Positions 8,548-17,315 of a DNA stretch of 64,000 nucleotides are shown one piece after another (within the stretch, counting starts at the first letter, position 1; the number at the start of each line of letters is the position of its first letter). The notes beneath the pieces are model-generated. The model saw only the letters and a program-made list of their open reading frames with translations, did not search any database and was not told the origin of the DNA. The position numbers were made by a program, and so were the translations under genes. This DNA comes from Aquabacterium sp. (GTDB lineage Bacteria; Pseudomonadota; Gammaproteobacteria; Burkholderiales; Burkholderiaceae_C): positions 83,840 through 147,839 of the forward strand of contig NZ_JAQSDR010000038.1 of NCBI RefSeq assembly GCF_029946005.1. The letters run 5' to 3'.

Positions 8548-10335
8548 ATGATCACCACCATCCTGCGCAAGCCCGCCTTGGCCATGGCCGCCATCGCGTT
8601 CGCCGTGACGTCGGCCTACGCCGCCCCCACGACCGGCCCTTCGGGCATCGCTTTCTACACGGCGCCCGCCAGCCTCACCGGCACGCACGGTGATCTGATT
8701 TCTTACCGCACGGCCACTGTCAACCTGGGCGCCAATGCCCCCGCCGTCAAGGCCTGGAATGTGCTGTACCAGTCCACCGACTCGGTGGGTGCTGCCAATG
8801 CCGTCACCGGCACGGTGATCGTCCCCACGACCGCCTGGGCGGGCACGGGCGAGCGCCCGATCATTTCTTACGCCGTGGGAACCCATGGTCTGGCCCAGCC
8901 TTGCGCGCCTTCGCTGCAACTGGCCGGCGGCACCGACTATGAAACCGCCAACATCGCCGCCGCCCTGAAGGCCGGTTACGCCGTGCTGGTCACCGACTAC
9001 GCGGGTTACACCACCGGCAGCACGCCCACCTACCTGGCCGGGGCTTCGCAGGGCAATGCCGTGCTGGACATCGTCCGCGCCGCCAGCCAGGTCCCATCGG
9101 TGGGCCTGAGCGCCACCGCCAAGACCGCCATCTGGGGTTACTCGCAAGGTGGCCAAAGCGCTTCCTTTGCTGCTGAGCGCAAGGCCACTTACGCCCCCAG
9201 CCTGAACCTCGTGGGCGTGGCCGCTGGCGGCACACCCGCTGACTTCATCACCACGGCCAAATACCTGGACGGCTCCAACGGCGCCTCCTTCCTGTTCGGT
9301 GGCGTGGTCGGTTTGGCCGAGCAGTACCCCGCCGCGATCCCGCTGAACACCTTGGCCAATGCCACGGGCCAGGCCGCCATCGCGCGTGCCAAGAACCAGT
9401 GCGTGTTCGAGGCGCTGTTCGACCTGATGAACCACAGCCTGTCCGAGTACACGGTGGGCAACCAGACGCTGGACCAGCTGGTCGCGGTGCCGGCCATCAA
9501 TGCCACTTTGAAGGCGCAAGACCTGGGCTCGACCAAGGTGACCGTGCCGCTGTACCAGTACCACGGCCAGGCCGATGAGTTCATCCCCATCGAACAGCAC
9601 GTGGAACTGAAGCGCAAGTACTGCGCCAAGTTCAGCAATGTGTACTTCGACGTGTACCCCAGCGAGCACATCGTGACCCAATTCCAGGCCGCGCCCACCG
9701 TGCTGACCTGGTTCGGTGACCGGTTCAATGGCAAGGGCGCGACCAGCAGCTGCCTGACCCTCTCGGCCTTCCCCAAGTCGACCGCCAATCCCAACAAGGG
9801 CAACTTCGTGGTTTCCCTCAAGAGCTGGCCTTTGGTCGCCAATGTGGGCCTGAAGACCTTGGGTCAGACCGTGAACCTGCCGACCACCTCGACCTTCACG
9901 GCCGAGACCGACATCACGGCCCAACGCCTGACCGGCACCCTCTCGGTCCCGAACTTCAGCCAGTCGATCAAGATCCTGGGCATTGGCTCGCAGGTCGGCA
10001 TGAAGATCACGCCAGTGGGCGATGCCACCGGCACGGTGTCGCTGGACAACGATGGCCAGTTGCACGTTCATGGCCTGGTCAAGGCCGACATCACGATCAC
10101 GTCCCTGTCGGGTCTGCCGATCGGTTCGTGCAAGACGGTGACGCCAGTCGAGTTCCCCATCAACTTCGATGGCCCGATCTCTTCGCTGGGCAATGGCAAC
10201 CTGAACTTCTCGGGCACGACGACCTTCCCGCAACTGAAGGGATGCGGCGTCTCGGCGATCCTGACCGCGGTCATGTCCGGCCCTGGCCAGACCTACTCGT
10301 TCACCGTGAAGCCCCCGGCTCCTCGCAAGTTCTGA
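8548..10335 (+). CDS. Secreted lipase, LIP (CAL-A-like) family
   Basis: A 595-residue exported alpha/beta hydrolase expected to hydrolyse triacylglycerols or other esters outside the cytosol. The signal peptide is about residues 1-25, ending SAYA before APTT. The nucleophile box is WGYSQGG with Ser199, followed by Asp343 in YHGQADEFIP and His374 in YPSEHIV. These are in the order of the secretory lipase (PF03583) family. The last about 200 residues (from about 395) form an extra beta-rich domain I do not recognise, possibly for surface or substrate binding. GGAGAGA gives a good ribosome site for this ATG. A terminator lies 25 bases after the stop. Confidence 0.88.
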   Translation: MITTILRKPALAMAAIAFAVTSAYAAPTTGPSGIAFYTAPASLTGTHGDLISYRTATVNLGANAPAVKAWNVLYQSTDSVGAANAVTGTVIVPTTAWAGTGERPIISYAVGTHGLAQPCAPSLQLAGGTDYETANIAAALKAGYAVLVTDYAGYTTGSTPTYLAGASQGNAVLDIVRAASQVPSVGLSATAKTAIWGYSQGGQSASFAAERKATYAPSLNLVGVAAGGTPADFITTAKYLDGSNGASFLFGGVVGLAEQYPAAIPLNTLANATGQAAIARAKNQCVFEALFDLMNHSLSEYTVGNQTLDQLVAVPAINATLKAQDLGSTKVTVPLYQYHGQADEFIPIEQHVELKRKYCAKFSNVYFDVYPSEHIVTQFQAAPTVLTWFGDRFNGKGATSSCLTLSAFPKSTANPNKGNFVVSLKSWPLVANVGLKTLGQTVNLPTTSTFTAETDITAQRLTGTLSVPNFSQSIKILGIGSQVGMKITPVGDATGTVSLDNDGQLHVHGLVKADITITSLSGLPIGSCKTVTPVEFPINFDGPISSLGNGNLNFSGTTTFPQLKGCGVSAILTAVMSGPGQTYSFTVKPPAPRKF

Positions 10336-10360
10336 TCCTCGCCTGAGGTGATCTGACAGG

Positions 10361-10406
10361 GAGGCCGACCCACCTGCAAAGCGGGCGGGTCGGCCTCTTG
10401 CTTTTG
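10361..10406 (+). terminator. Rho-independent terminator after the lipase gene
   Basis: Stem GAGGCCGACCC (10361-10371) pairs perfectly with GGGTCGGCCTC (10387-10397), with a 15-base loop, followed by TTGCTTTTG. Confidence 0.8.
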
Positions 10407-10511
10407 TACGGGTTTTCACGTTCGGGTTTCATCGGGCTGGGCATTTTTCTCCACCCTGTGCAAACTGCCGGTTGGCACCGACATGGCGCAATCAAGCTAA
10501 GGATTCGAAAA

Positions 10512-11162
10512 ATGGCACAAGTTCAAGTGGAGCGCAGCGCGGGCAAACAATGGTTCGCCTTGCTGGCCCTGATTGGTGTGGCGATGGCGGCCGTGCTGTG
10601 GTGGTGGTCCCACCGCGATGACGCGGTGGGCGAACCCGTGGCCAGCTCGGCCTCTGCGCCCGAGATCCCCGCCCTGGCCCAGCCGGTGGCGCTGGTCCAG
10701 TCGGCGGCGGTCTTGCCCAGCACTGAAGCGGGCATGCTGGCACAGCAATTGGCAGCCGCCCAGGTCGTCGAGCGCTCTCCTGGCGTGGCGCCCATCAAGG
10801 GCCCCGTGACGGAACGTCCGGAATTCGTGTCCGAAATGGAATGGCAGATGCTGAAAGGCGTGGCCCAGCAAAACGCCACACCTGATGCGGAACTGACGCG
10901 CCTGGTCAACAAGCTGCGCTTCATGAAGCAGTTGGAGCTGTGGCAGTCGATGGAGCACTCCAATGACCTGGCCAAGCGCCAGGTGCTGGCCGAGCAATTG
11001 CTGGACGACATCCCCCAGCGCGTGGCCAATGCCGACCTGGACAAGCCCGAAGCGCAAAAGCTGCAAGCTGCCTTGTTGAAAGATGCGGTGAGCGATGAGC
11101 AAGCGCGCAAGAAGCGCGCCGAAGTGGAATCTCGTCGCCTGGGGGCTTCCGCCGCCAGCTGA
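10512..11162 (+). CDS. Hypothetical membrane-anchored periplasmic helical protein
   Basis: A 216-residue protein with one N-terminal membrane segment (about residues 14-30, LLALIGVAMAAVLWWW), then a Ser/Ala/Pro linker and a charged, helical C-terminal half (about 95-210). The shape, with a single anchor and a helical periplasmic arm directly downstream of a secreted lipase, resembles lipase foldases (LifO). However, it is shorter than the roughly 300-350 residues of LifO and the foldase signature RxxFDYxLSxxGE is not present. I do not recognise a family. An accessory role for the lipase is inference only, and the terminator between them shows it is not simply cotranscribed. The ATG at 10512 is preferred over upstream in-frame starts inside the terminator region. 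Confidence 0.75.
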   Translation: MAQVQVERSAGKQWFALLALIGVAMAAVLWWWSHRDDAVGEPVASSASAPEIPALAQPVALVQSAAVLPSTEAGMLAQQLAAAQVVERSPGVAPIKGPVTERPEFVSEMEWQMLKGVAQQNATPDAELTRLVNKLRFMKQLELWQSMEHSNDLAKRQVLAEQLLDDIPQRVANADLDKPEAQKLQAALLKDAVSDEQARKKRAEVESRRLGASAAS

Positions 11163-11224
11163 CTCCGGGCTGGGCGTGCCCAGGGCAGTGCGCTTGGCCT
11201 GCTCGTTGTGGTAAACCTTGGGGC

Positions 11225-11875
11225 ATGAACAGCACCATGCCCTGGCTCTCCCTGATCCTGTCCCTGGCCATCCTGGGCGCCTACGAAGTGCACCTGGCGA
11301 GCGTGTCTCGTCGGCAGCCCTTGGCCACGGCCCGTTCGGCCCACGCCCTGCTGCGTGCGGAGTGGGTGCAGGCCCTGTCTCGGCAGGTCGGCTCTGAAAT
11401 CGTGGCCGTGCAGGCGCTTCGCAACTCGCTGATGTCGGCCACCATCACGGCCTCGACCGCGGCGCTGGCCTTGATGGGCACGCTCACCGTCACCTCGACC
11501 ACCGTGGCCCAGGACATGGCCTTGTTCGGCATGCAGCAATTGTCAACTCGGTTGGCGCTGGAACTGCTGCTGCTGGCCACCTTGTTCGCTTCGTACGTGT
11601 GCTCGGCCACGGCCATGCGCTACTTCAGCCACAGCAGTTTCATCATGTCGTTGCCGGTGGATTCGGAAGAGCGAGTGCGCCGAACCCCCATGGCCGTCGA
11701 CTATGTGCGGCGTGCCGGCATTCTGTACAGCTGGGGTCTGCGCTTGTTCCTGTTCCTGGCCCCGATCGTGGCCGGGCTGGTCAACCCGGTCGCCATGCCT
11801 TTCGCGGCCATTGCACTGGTCCTGGTATTGCGGGCTTTTGACCGCGCGCCGGCCGGTTTGCCACCGCTGGGGTAA
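11225..11875 (+). CDS. DUF599 family inner-membrane protein
   Basis: A 216-residue polytopic membrane protein with four predicted membrane segments (about 7-22, 75-100, 110-130, 170-200). The segments AVQALRNSLMSATITAST and AMRYFSHSSFI match the DUF599 (PF04654) pattern. Function is unknown in the family. It is followed by the SHOCT gene after a short gap on the same strand. Confidence 0.85.
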   Translation: MNSTMPWLSLILSLAILGAYEVHLASVSRRQPLATARSAHALLRAEWVQALSRQVGSEIVAVQALRNSLMSATITASTAALALMGTLTVTSTTVAQDMALFGMQQLSTRLALELLLLATLFASYVCSATAMRYFSHSSFIMSLPVDSEERVRRTPMAVDYVRRAGILYSWGLRLFLFLAPIVAGLVNPVAMPFAAIALVLVLRAFDRAPAGLPPLG

Positions 11876-11939
11876 CCTGCCGCCCGTCGGCATGCGAATT
11901 GCTCATCTCCCCGACCAAATGCAAGCAGGCAGACCCATC

Positions 11940-12797
11940 ATGCGTGAACTTTCCAGCAGCGGCCAGCAGGCCATCAACGACATCGCCTCCCGCACGGGCT
12001 TCAGCCCAGATGCCGTCCTGAGCATGCTCGACTCCGTCATCAACGGCAACGGCGGCATGGCCCAGTTCAACCACCCCGAGTTTGGTGGCTACGGGCAGTG
12101 GATGCGCGGCGGCATGACCATGGTGTCCGACATGTTCAACAACCACTTGAAGGGGCGCGTGGATGGCCTTTGCTTCGAGTTGGCCAACCTGATCGCCAGT
12201 CAGCCCGACCTGGTCCGCACCGGCAGCTTCCAATCCCAAAGCCAGGGCGGGCAAGATGCCTACGGTCAGCAACAGCAGAACCACCACAGCTACCAGGGCA
12301 GTTCGCCATCGCCAGGTGGGGGGCACGCCGAATCGGCCAGCCTGTTCGTGCCCGGCACCTCCAGCGATTGGTGGCCGACCGACTTGCGTTGGCCCAACAG
12401 CACCGGTGCCCAGAATGGCGTGCGTTACGCCTACTTCGCACAGGCGCGGCGCCTGGCGATCGACGTGGGTGGCCGGGTCACGGTCTACGACACGCTGGAC
12501 CACCAGATTGGTGGTTTCTCTCAGCAGCAATCGGGCAGCGGCTCCATCAGCTTCACCAGCCAATACGGCCTGATCGACGTGGCCTCGTTGCCGGTGGTGT
12601 CGGGGGAGGGCGCACACCGCTCGGCGCCGACTTACAGCGCGCCGCAGCCGCAGCGTTTCGAGTCAGCGCCTGCGAACGCGGCCGACCCGGCTGACATCTT
12701 TGGCACGATTGAAAAGTTGGCCGCCTTGCAGGCCAAGGGTTTCATCAGCGCGGAAGAGTTCGCGGCCAAGAAGTCCGAACTCCTGGGCCGCCTTTAA
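11940..12797 (+). CDS. SHOCT domain-containing protein
   Basis: A 285-residue soluble protein. The C-terminal about 35 residues (DIFGTIEKLAALQAKGFISAEEF onward) form a SHOCT domain, a short oligomerisation module. The middle is low in complexity (Gln/Ser/Gly-rich around residues 90-125), followed by a Trp-rich segment with SSDWWPTDLRWP and a small beta domain. The function is unknown. In-frame ATGs at 11892 and 11919 are alternatives. The ATG at 11940 gives the clean start MRELSSSGQQAIND. Confidence 0.85.
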   Translation: MRELSSSGQQAINDIASRTGFSPDAVLSMLDSVINGNGGMAQFNHPEFGGYGQWMRGGMTMVSDMFNNHLKGRVDGLCFELANLIASQPDLVRTGSFQSQSQGGQDAYGQQQQNHHSYQGSSPSPGGGHAESASLFVPGTSSDWWPTDLRWPNSTGAQNGVRYAYFAQARRLAIDVGGRVTVYDTLDHQIGGFSQQQSGSGSISFTSQYGLIDVASLPVVSGEGAHRSAPTYSAPQPQRFESAPANAADPADIFGTIEKLAALQAKGFISAEEFAAKKSELLGRL

Positions 12798-12818
12798 GCC
12801 TTCGTCGTCCACTCGCGG

Positions 12819-13223
12819 TCAAAGCCAGGTGCCGCTGCCGTGTGGCATCTGGATGGTGTTGGCGGGGCTGTCGTTGGTGATGAATGAGCCGATGAAGATG
12901 CTCAGCAGGGCGATGAAGATGCTGGCAAAGAACGCCGTCCAGAAGCTGGACACCTTGAAGCCTTTGACCAGCGAGGCCACCAGCATGATCATCAAGGCGT
13001 TGATCACCAGCAGGAACAGGCCAAAGGTGATCAAGGTCAGTGGCAGTGTGAGCAAGACCAGCAGCGGCTTGACGATGGCATTGGCAAAGCCCAACAGCAA
13101 GGCTGACACGATCAGCGACGAGGCATCGTCAAACTTCAAACCTTTGAACAGGTGACTGGCCGCCCAAAGTGACAGGGCCGTGATGGCCCAATGGATCAGG
13201 AAAGGCGTCAAGTGGTCGAGCAT
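12819..13223 (-). CDS. Phage-holin-4-2/YvlD-like small membrane protein
   Basis: A 134-residue protein with four membrane helices. The pattern ALLLGFANAIVKPLLVLLTLPLTL is typical of the mycobacterial family IV-type (PF04020) membrane proteins. These are housekeeping-like and are not evidence for a prophage. The start is ATG 13223 (MLDHLTPFLIHW). It is divergent from ku with about 110 bases between. Confidence 0.88.
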   Translation of the reverse strand: MLDHLTPFLIHWAITALSLWAASHLFKGLKFDDASSLIVSALLLGFANAIVKPLLVLLTLPLTLITFGLFLLVINALMIMLVASLVKGFKVSSFWTAFFASIFIALLSIFIGSFITNDSPANTIQMPHGSGTWL

Positions 13224-13332
13224 GTGGGGCCAGTGCAATGGTGGTGGCGCCATTATCAATCGGCCAGGCAGGCACGCCAACTGCTGGAAGTCAGGACCAT
13301 CACTACCGTCAGGGCATCGCGCCTTGCCTGCC

Positions 13333-14223
13333 ATGCCGCACAGTCTCTGGAAAGGTGCCATTTCATTCGGCCTGGTGCACATCCCGGTCGCGCTCTACCC
13401 CGCGTCCCGCGAAGACGCCATCGATTTTGACTGGCTGGACAGCCGTTCGATGGACCCGGTGGGCTACAAGCGCATCAACAAGCGCACGGGCAAGGAGATC
13501 ACCAAAGAGCACATCGTCAAGGGCGTGAAGTACGAGGACGACCGCTACGTCGTGCTCAGTGATGAGGAGATCAAGCAGGCCTATCCCAAGACCACGCAGA
13601 CGATCGAGATCGAGGCCTTCGTCAAGGCGCAGGACATCCCCTTCGTGCACCTGGAACGGCCTTACTACCTGGCCCCGATTGCCAAGGGCGAGAAGGTCTA
13701 TGCCCTGTTGCGCGAGACCCTGTTGGCGTCCAAGCGGATCGGCATTGCCCGTGTGGTCATCCAGACCAAAGAGCACCTGGCGGCCTTGATTCCCGTGGGA
13801 CCGGCCTTGATGCTGAACACCTTGCGCTGGCCTGCCGAGATCCGCCCCTGGGACGAGCTCAAGCTGCCGGCCGAAGGCGCCAAGGCGGCAGGCTTGAGCG
13901 AGCGTGAGTTGAGCATGGCCTCGCAGCTGGTGGACGACATGTCGGCCAACTTTGACCCCAGCCAGTACAGCGACAGGTTCCGCGATGCGGTGATGGGCTT
14001 GATCGAGACGAAGGCCCAAGCCGGGCAACTCAACGAGGTCAAGGCACTGGAATCGGAGGACGCCGGGGCCAGCAGCAATGTGATCGACCTGACCGAGTTG
14101 CTCAAGCGCAGCCTGAACAAGGGATCGGCGCCCGGCGACCAAGCCGCCGCACCGAAGCCAGCGGCCAAGAAAGCCGCGCCCCGCAAGGGAACGGGGCGCG
14201 CACCCGCCCGCAAGCGCGCTTGA
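13333..14223 (+). CDS. ku: Non-homologous end-joining protein Ku
   Basis: A 296-residue bacterial Ku that rings DNA ends and recruits LigD. It starts MPHSLWKGAISFGLVHIPV, the typical Ku N-terminus, with the bridge and core beta-barrel following. It has a Lys/Ala/Pro-rich tail from about residue 265 (KPAAKKAAPRKGTGRAPARK), like the basic tails that bind DNA. A YqcI-like gene begins 18 bases after the stop and ligD follows, so these form one operon. Confidence 0.96.
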   Translation: MPHSLWKGAISFGLVHIPVALYPASREDAIDFDWLDSRSMDPVGYKRINKRTGKEITKEHIVKGVKYEDDRYVVLSDEEIKQAYPKTTQTIEIEAFVKAQDIPFVHLERPYYLAPIAKGEKVYALLRETLLASKRIGIARVVIQTKEHLAALIPVGPALMLNTLRWPAEIRPWDELKLPAEGAKAAGLSERELSMASQLVDDMSANFDPSQYSDRFRDAVMGLIETKAQAGQLNEVKALESEDAGASSNVIDLTELLKRSLNKGSAPGDQAAAPKPAAKKAAPRKGTGRAPARKRA

Positions 14224-14241
14224 CCCAGGCGGAGACCCACC

Positions 14242-14826
14242 ATGATCCACGCCCTGCCCACCGATGACTTCCTGGCTGCGGTCCAGGACTTCGACCGCCA
14301 TGCCCGGCTGGGCGAGCGGCAGGTGCGTGATCATCTGCAGGGCCGCCGGGGCGCGTGGTCGGCGGAGCGGCCGTGGAACCCCCTGCACCGGCATCCCCAG
14401 GCTGCGCGACTGAGCAGTGACCTGGTGCTGCGGCCGGTGGCCGGGCGCTCCTTGGTTCGGATGGGGCTGTACGCTGACATGGGCGCGGCGGAGTCGGCCT
14501 TGGGGGTGTGCCACGACCTGTACGAATTTGCCCACGACCTGGCCCAGGCAGACGATGAGCACGGCGCCTGCTTCGCCGCCTTGTTCAAAGGCCAGCCCAT
14601 TGGCAGCGAGGTCCATTTCGACCACCTGCTGTGGCGCCAGTTGCAGACCATGCACGGCGTGGATGCGCAGTACTTCGATGGGGGTGACCCGGCCAGTGTG
14701 GATGCGACCAAGGTCCAGTTTGCATTCGGTGGCCGCGTTTACGTGGTGGTGGGGCGGCATCAGGGGGCTGGCGCCTTGCCGCGACCGTCCATGGTCTTCT
14801 ACCCAGTCTGGGAGGCGTGGCGATGA
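14242..14826 (+). CDS. Divergent YqcI/YcgG (GntA-like) family protein in the NHEJ operon
   Basis: A 194-residue protein. The core pattern, LYADMGAAESALGVCHDLYEF, then FAALFKGQPIGSEVHFDHLL, LWRQLQTMHGVDA and FAFGGRVYVVVGRH, agrees with the YqcI/YcgG family, which includes the heme-dependent N-hydroxylase GntA. It lacks the usual FPCxxA start motif. The normal HPxASRxxRRF motif and the long C-terminal part with NPML are also missing, so it may not be an active heme enzyme. It lies between ku and ligD, and its TGA overlaps the ligD ATG (ATGA), so translation is coupled. Family assignment is by motif recall; a DNA-repair role is suggested only by position. Confidence 0.65.
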   Translation: MIHALPTDDFLAAVQDFDRHARLGERQVRDHLQGRRGAWSAERPWNPLHRHPQAARLSSDLVLRPVAGRSLVRMGLYADMGAAESALGVCHDLYEFAHDLAQADDEHGACFAALFKGQPIGSEVHFDHLLWRQLQTMHGVDAQYFDGGDPASVDATKVQFAFGGRVYVVVGRHQGAGALPRPSMVFYPVWEAWR

Positions 14827-17315
14827 CATCGCAAGCCCTGGCACGCTATTGGGACAAGCGGGATTTTTCCGTCACCGCCGAGCCCCGAGGACAGCAGGTG
14901 GCCGAGGCCCAGGGTTGGACCTTCGTCATTCAAAAGCACGCGGCATCGCACCTTCACTACGATTTTCGTTTGGAGCTGGGCGGCGTGCTGGTGTCCTGGG
15001 CGGTGCCCAAAGGCCCGAGCTTTGACCCGAGCGACAAGCGCATGGCGATCCACGTGGAAGACCACCCCTTGTCGTACGGCGATTTCGAAGGGACCATCCC
15101 GCCCAAGCAATATGGCGCGGGCACCGTGATCGTGTGGGACAAGGGGCGGTGGGAGCCCGTGGGTGATCCACAGAAAGGCCTGGCGCAGGGCAAGCTGGTG
15201 TTCGCCCTGCACGGTCAGAAGCTGGCTGGGCTGTGGGAGCTGGTGAAGATTGCCAAACCTGGCGACCGGCAGGAGGCCTGGCTGCTCTTCAAGAAGCGCG
15301 ACGAGTTCGCCCGGCCCCGGTCTGAGTACGACGTGGTGACCGCCTTGCCCGACAGCGTGATCGCCAAGCCGATCAAGGCGCCTTCAACAGCGTCCCTGCC
15401 GGCCACGCTGGCGCCGCAGCTCGCCACCTTGGCCACGGGCGTGCCGGCCACGGGGCGCTGGTTGTTCGAACTCAAGTTCGATGGCTACCGCCTGATGACC
15501 CGAATCGAGCATGGCCAGGCCAGGCTCATCACACGCGGTGGCCATGACTGGTCTGACAAGATGCCAGCGCTGGTGCAAAGCATCGAGCGGATGGGCATCC
15601 AATCGGCGTGGCTGGACGGTGAAATCGTGGTGCTGGGTGACGATGGCGCACCCCACTTCAATGCGCTGCAAAGCGCTTTCACCCACCACACCCGCACCGA
15701 TCAGATCATCTATTTCTTGTTCGACATGCCCTTCCTGAATGGCCAGGACTTGCGCCCCTCGCCGCTGGAAGCACGCCGACAGCAACTCAAGGCCTTGATC
15801 GATGCCAAAGGGTGCGAACCGATTCGGTTCAGCGCCGATTTCGAAGCAGACCCGGCCTCCATCCTTCAATCAGCCTGCCAGTTGAAGATGGAAGGCGTCA
15901 TCGCCAAGCGGGCCGATGCGCCCTACACCTCCGGCCGCTCCGACACCTGGCTCAAACTCAAGTGCAAGCAACGCCAGGAGTTCGTGGTGTGCGGCTACAC
16001 CGACCGCAGCGATGGCTCGGCACAGGTGGGCAGCCTCCTGCTGGGGGTGCACGACGGGAAGGGCCCACTGATCTCGGTGGGCAGCGTTGGCACCGGCTGG
16101 AGCGCGCAGGAGGCGCGCGACTTGAAAGCGGCTTTGGCCAAGCGACACAGCGCCCAGGCGCCTTTCGCGGCGGGGGTGGCCAAACCGGGCCGGTGGTCCA
16201 GGCGTGTGTTGGGCAGCGAGCGCTGGGTTAAACCCACCTTGGTGGCCGAGGTCGAGTTCGCCGAGTGGACCACCGATGGCCAGATCAGGCAGGCTTCGTA
16301 CGTGGCGCTGCGCAGCGACAAGCCTGCCAAAGCCATCGTGCGCGAGGTGGCCAAAACCGTGGGGGAGTCAGCAGCCATGCCTGCTTCAAGCGCATCGACC
16401 ACTTTTGGCAAAGTCAAAGTCAGCCATGGCGAACGGGTCATCGACCCGGCCTCGGGCACCACCAAGCTGGCACTGGTGCGTTACTACGAATCAGTGGCCG
16501 ACTGGATCCTGCCGCACCTCAAAGGCCGGCCGTGTTCCCTGGTGCGGGGCCCGGAGGGCGTGGGTGGGCAGCTCTTCTTCCAGAAACATGGCGGCACCAT
16601 CGGCATCCCAGGCATCCCAGGCATCCGGGAACTCGATCCCGCACTGTGGCCTGATCACGAGGCCTTGCTGGAGGTGCCCAGCGTGTCGGCCCTGCTGAGC
16701 GCCGCGCAAATGAATGTGATCGAGTTCCACACCTGGAACTCGCGCAGCCGCCACATCAACAAGCCCGACCGCATGGTGTTTGACCTGGATCCCGGTGAAG
16801 GCACATCCTGGGCGCATGTCCAGGAGGCGGCCATGCTGGTGCGGTCTTTCCTGACCGAGCTGGGCCTGGCCTCCTGGCTGAAGACCAGTGGGGGCAAGGG
16901 ACTGCATGTGGTGGTGCCCTTGACGCCGCGCCTGACGGCCGACACGGTCAAGGCATTCTCCAAAGTGATCGTGCAGCACCTGGCCACCACCATCCCGACG
17001 CGCTTCGTGGCCAAGAGCGGGCCGGCCAACCGGGTGGGCAAGCTCTTCGTCGATTACCTTCGCAATGGCCATGGCGCCACCACGGCCGCGGCGTTCTCAG
17101 CCCGGGCCAGACCCGGTCTGGGCGTGTCCATGCCGGTGGCCTGGGACGAGTTGCCCACCCTGAAAAGCGGGGCCGACTGGACCGTCGCCACCGCGCGGGA
17201 TCGCTTGTCCTTCCAGGCCGAGGATCCGTGGGCGGACTACTGGACGCACAAGCAAACCCTGAGCGGGGCGATGAAAGCGCTGGGCTTCAAGCCATCTCCC
17301 GCAGGATCGACATGA
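14823..17315 (+). CDS. ligD: Multifunctional NHEJ DNA ligase D
   Basis: An 830-residue ATP-dependent DNA ligase with end-processing domains, partner of Ku. Order of domains: 3'-phosphoesterase (about 10-160, with KHAASHLHYDFRLE), ligase (about 200-500, adenylation Lys218 in ELKFDGYR), and primase/polymerase (about 527-820, with FDLDPGEG and SGGKGLHVVVPL). This is the PE-Lig-Pol order usual in proteobacteria. The ATG at 14823 has GGAGG seven bases before it and overlaps the preceding stop. The 3' end overlaps by 29 bases with the convergent kinase gene. Confidence 0.96.
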   Translation: MTSQALARYWDKRDFSVTAEPRGQQVAEAQGWTFVIQKHAASHLHYDFRLELGGVLVSWAVPKGPSFDPSDKRMAIHVEDHPLSYGDFEGTIPPKQYGAGTVIVWDKGRWEPVGDPQKGLAQGKLVFALHGQKLAGLWELVKIAKPGDRQEAWLLFKKRDEFARPRSEYDVVTALPDSVIAKPIKAPSTASLPATLAPQLATLATGVPATGRWLFELKFDGYRLMTRIEHGQARLITRGGHDWSDKMPALVQSIERMGIQSAWLDGEIVVLGDDGAPHFNALQSAFTHHTRTDQIIYFLFDMPFLNGQDLRPSPLEARRQQLKALIDAKGCEPIRFSADFEADPASILQSACQLKMEGVIAKRADAPYTSGRSDTWLKLKCKQRQEFVVCGYTDRSDGSAQVGSLLLGVHDGKGPLISVGSVGTGWSAQEARDLKAALAKRHSAQAPFAAGVAKPGRWSRRVLGSERWVKPTLVAEVEFAEWTTDGQIRQASYVALRSDKPAKAIVREVAKTVGESAAMPASSASTTFGKVKVSHGERVIDPASGTTKLALVRYYESVADWILPHLKGRPCSLVRGPEGVGGQLFFQKHGGTIGIPGIPGIRELDPALWPDHEALLEVPSVSALLSAAQMNVIEFHTWNSRSRHINKPDRMVFDLDPGEGTSWAHVQEAAMLVRSFLTELGLASWLKTSGGKGLHVVVPLTPRLTADTVKAFSKVIVQHLATTIPTRFVAKSGPANRVGKLFVDYLRNGHGATTAAAFSARARPGLGVSMPVAWDELPTLKSGADWTVATARDRLSFQAEDPWADYWTHKQTLSGAMKALGFKPSPAGST

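Noticed and set aside
12819..13223. Small membrane protein that could be read as a phage holin
   Set aside because: The name of the family is misleading; no other phage genes are near, and it belongs to a common bacterial membrane protein family.
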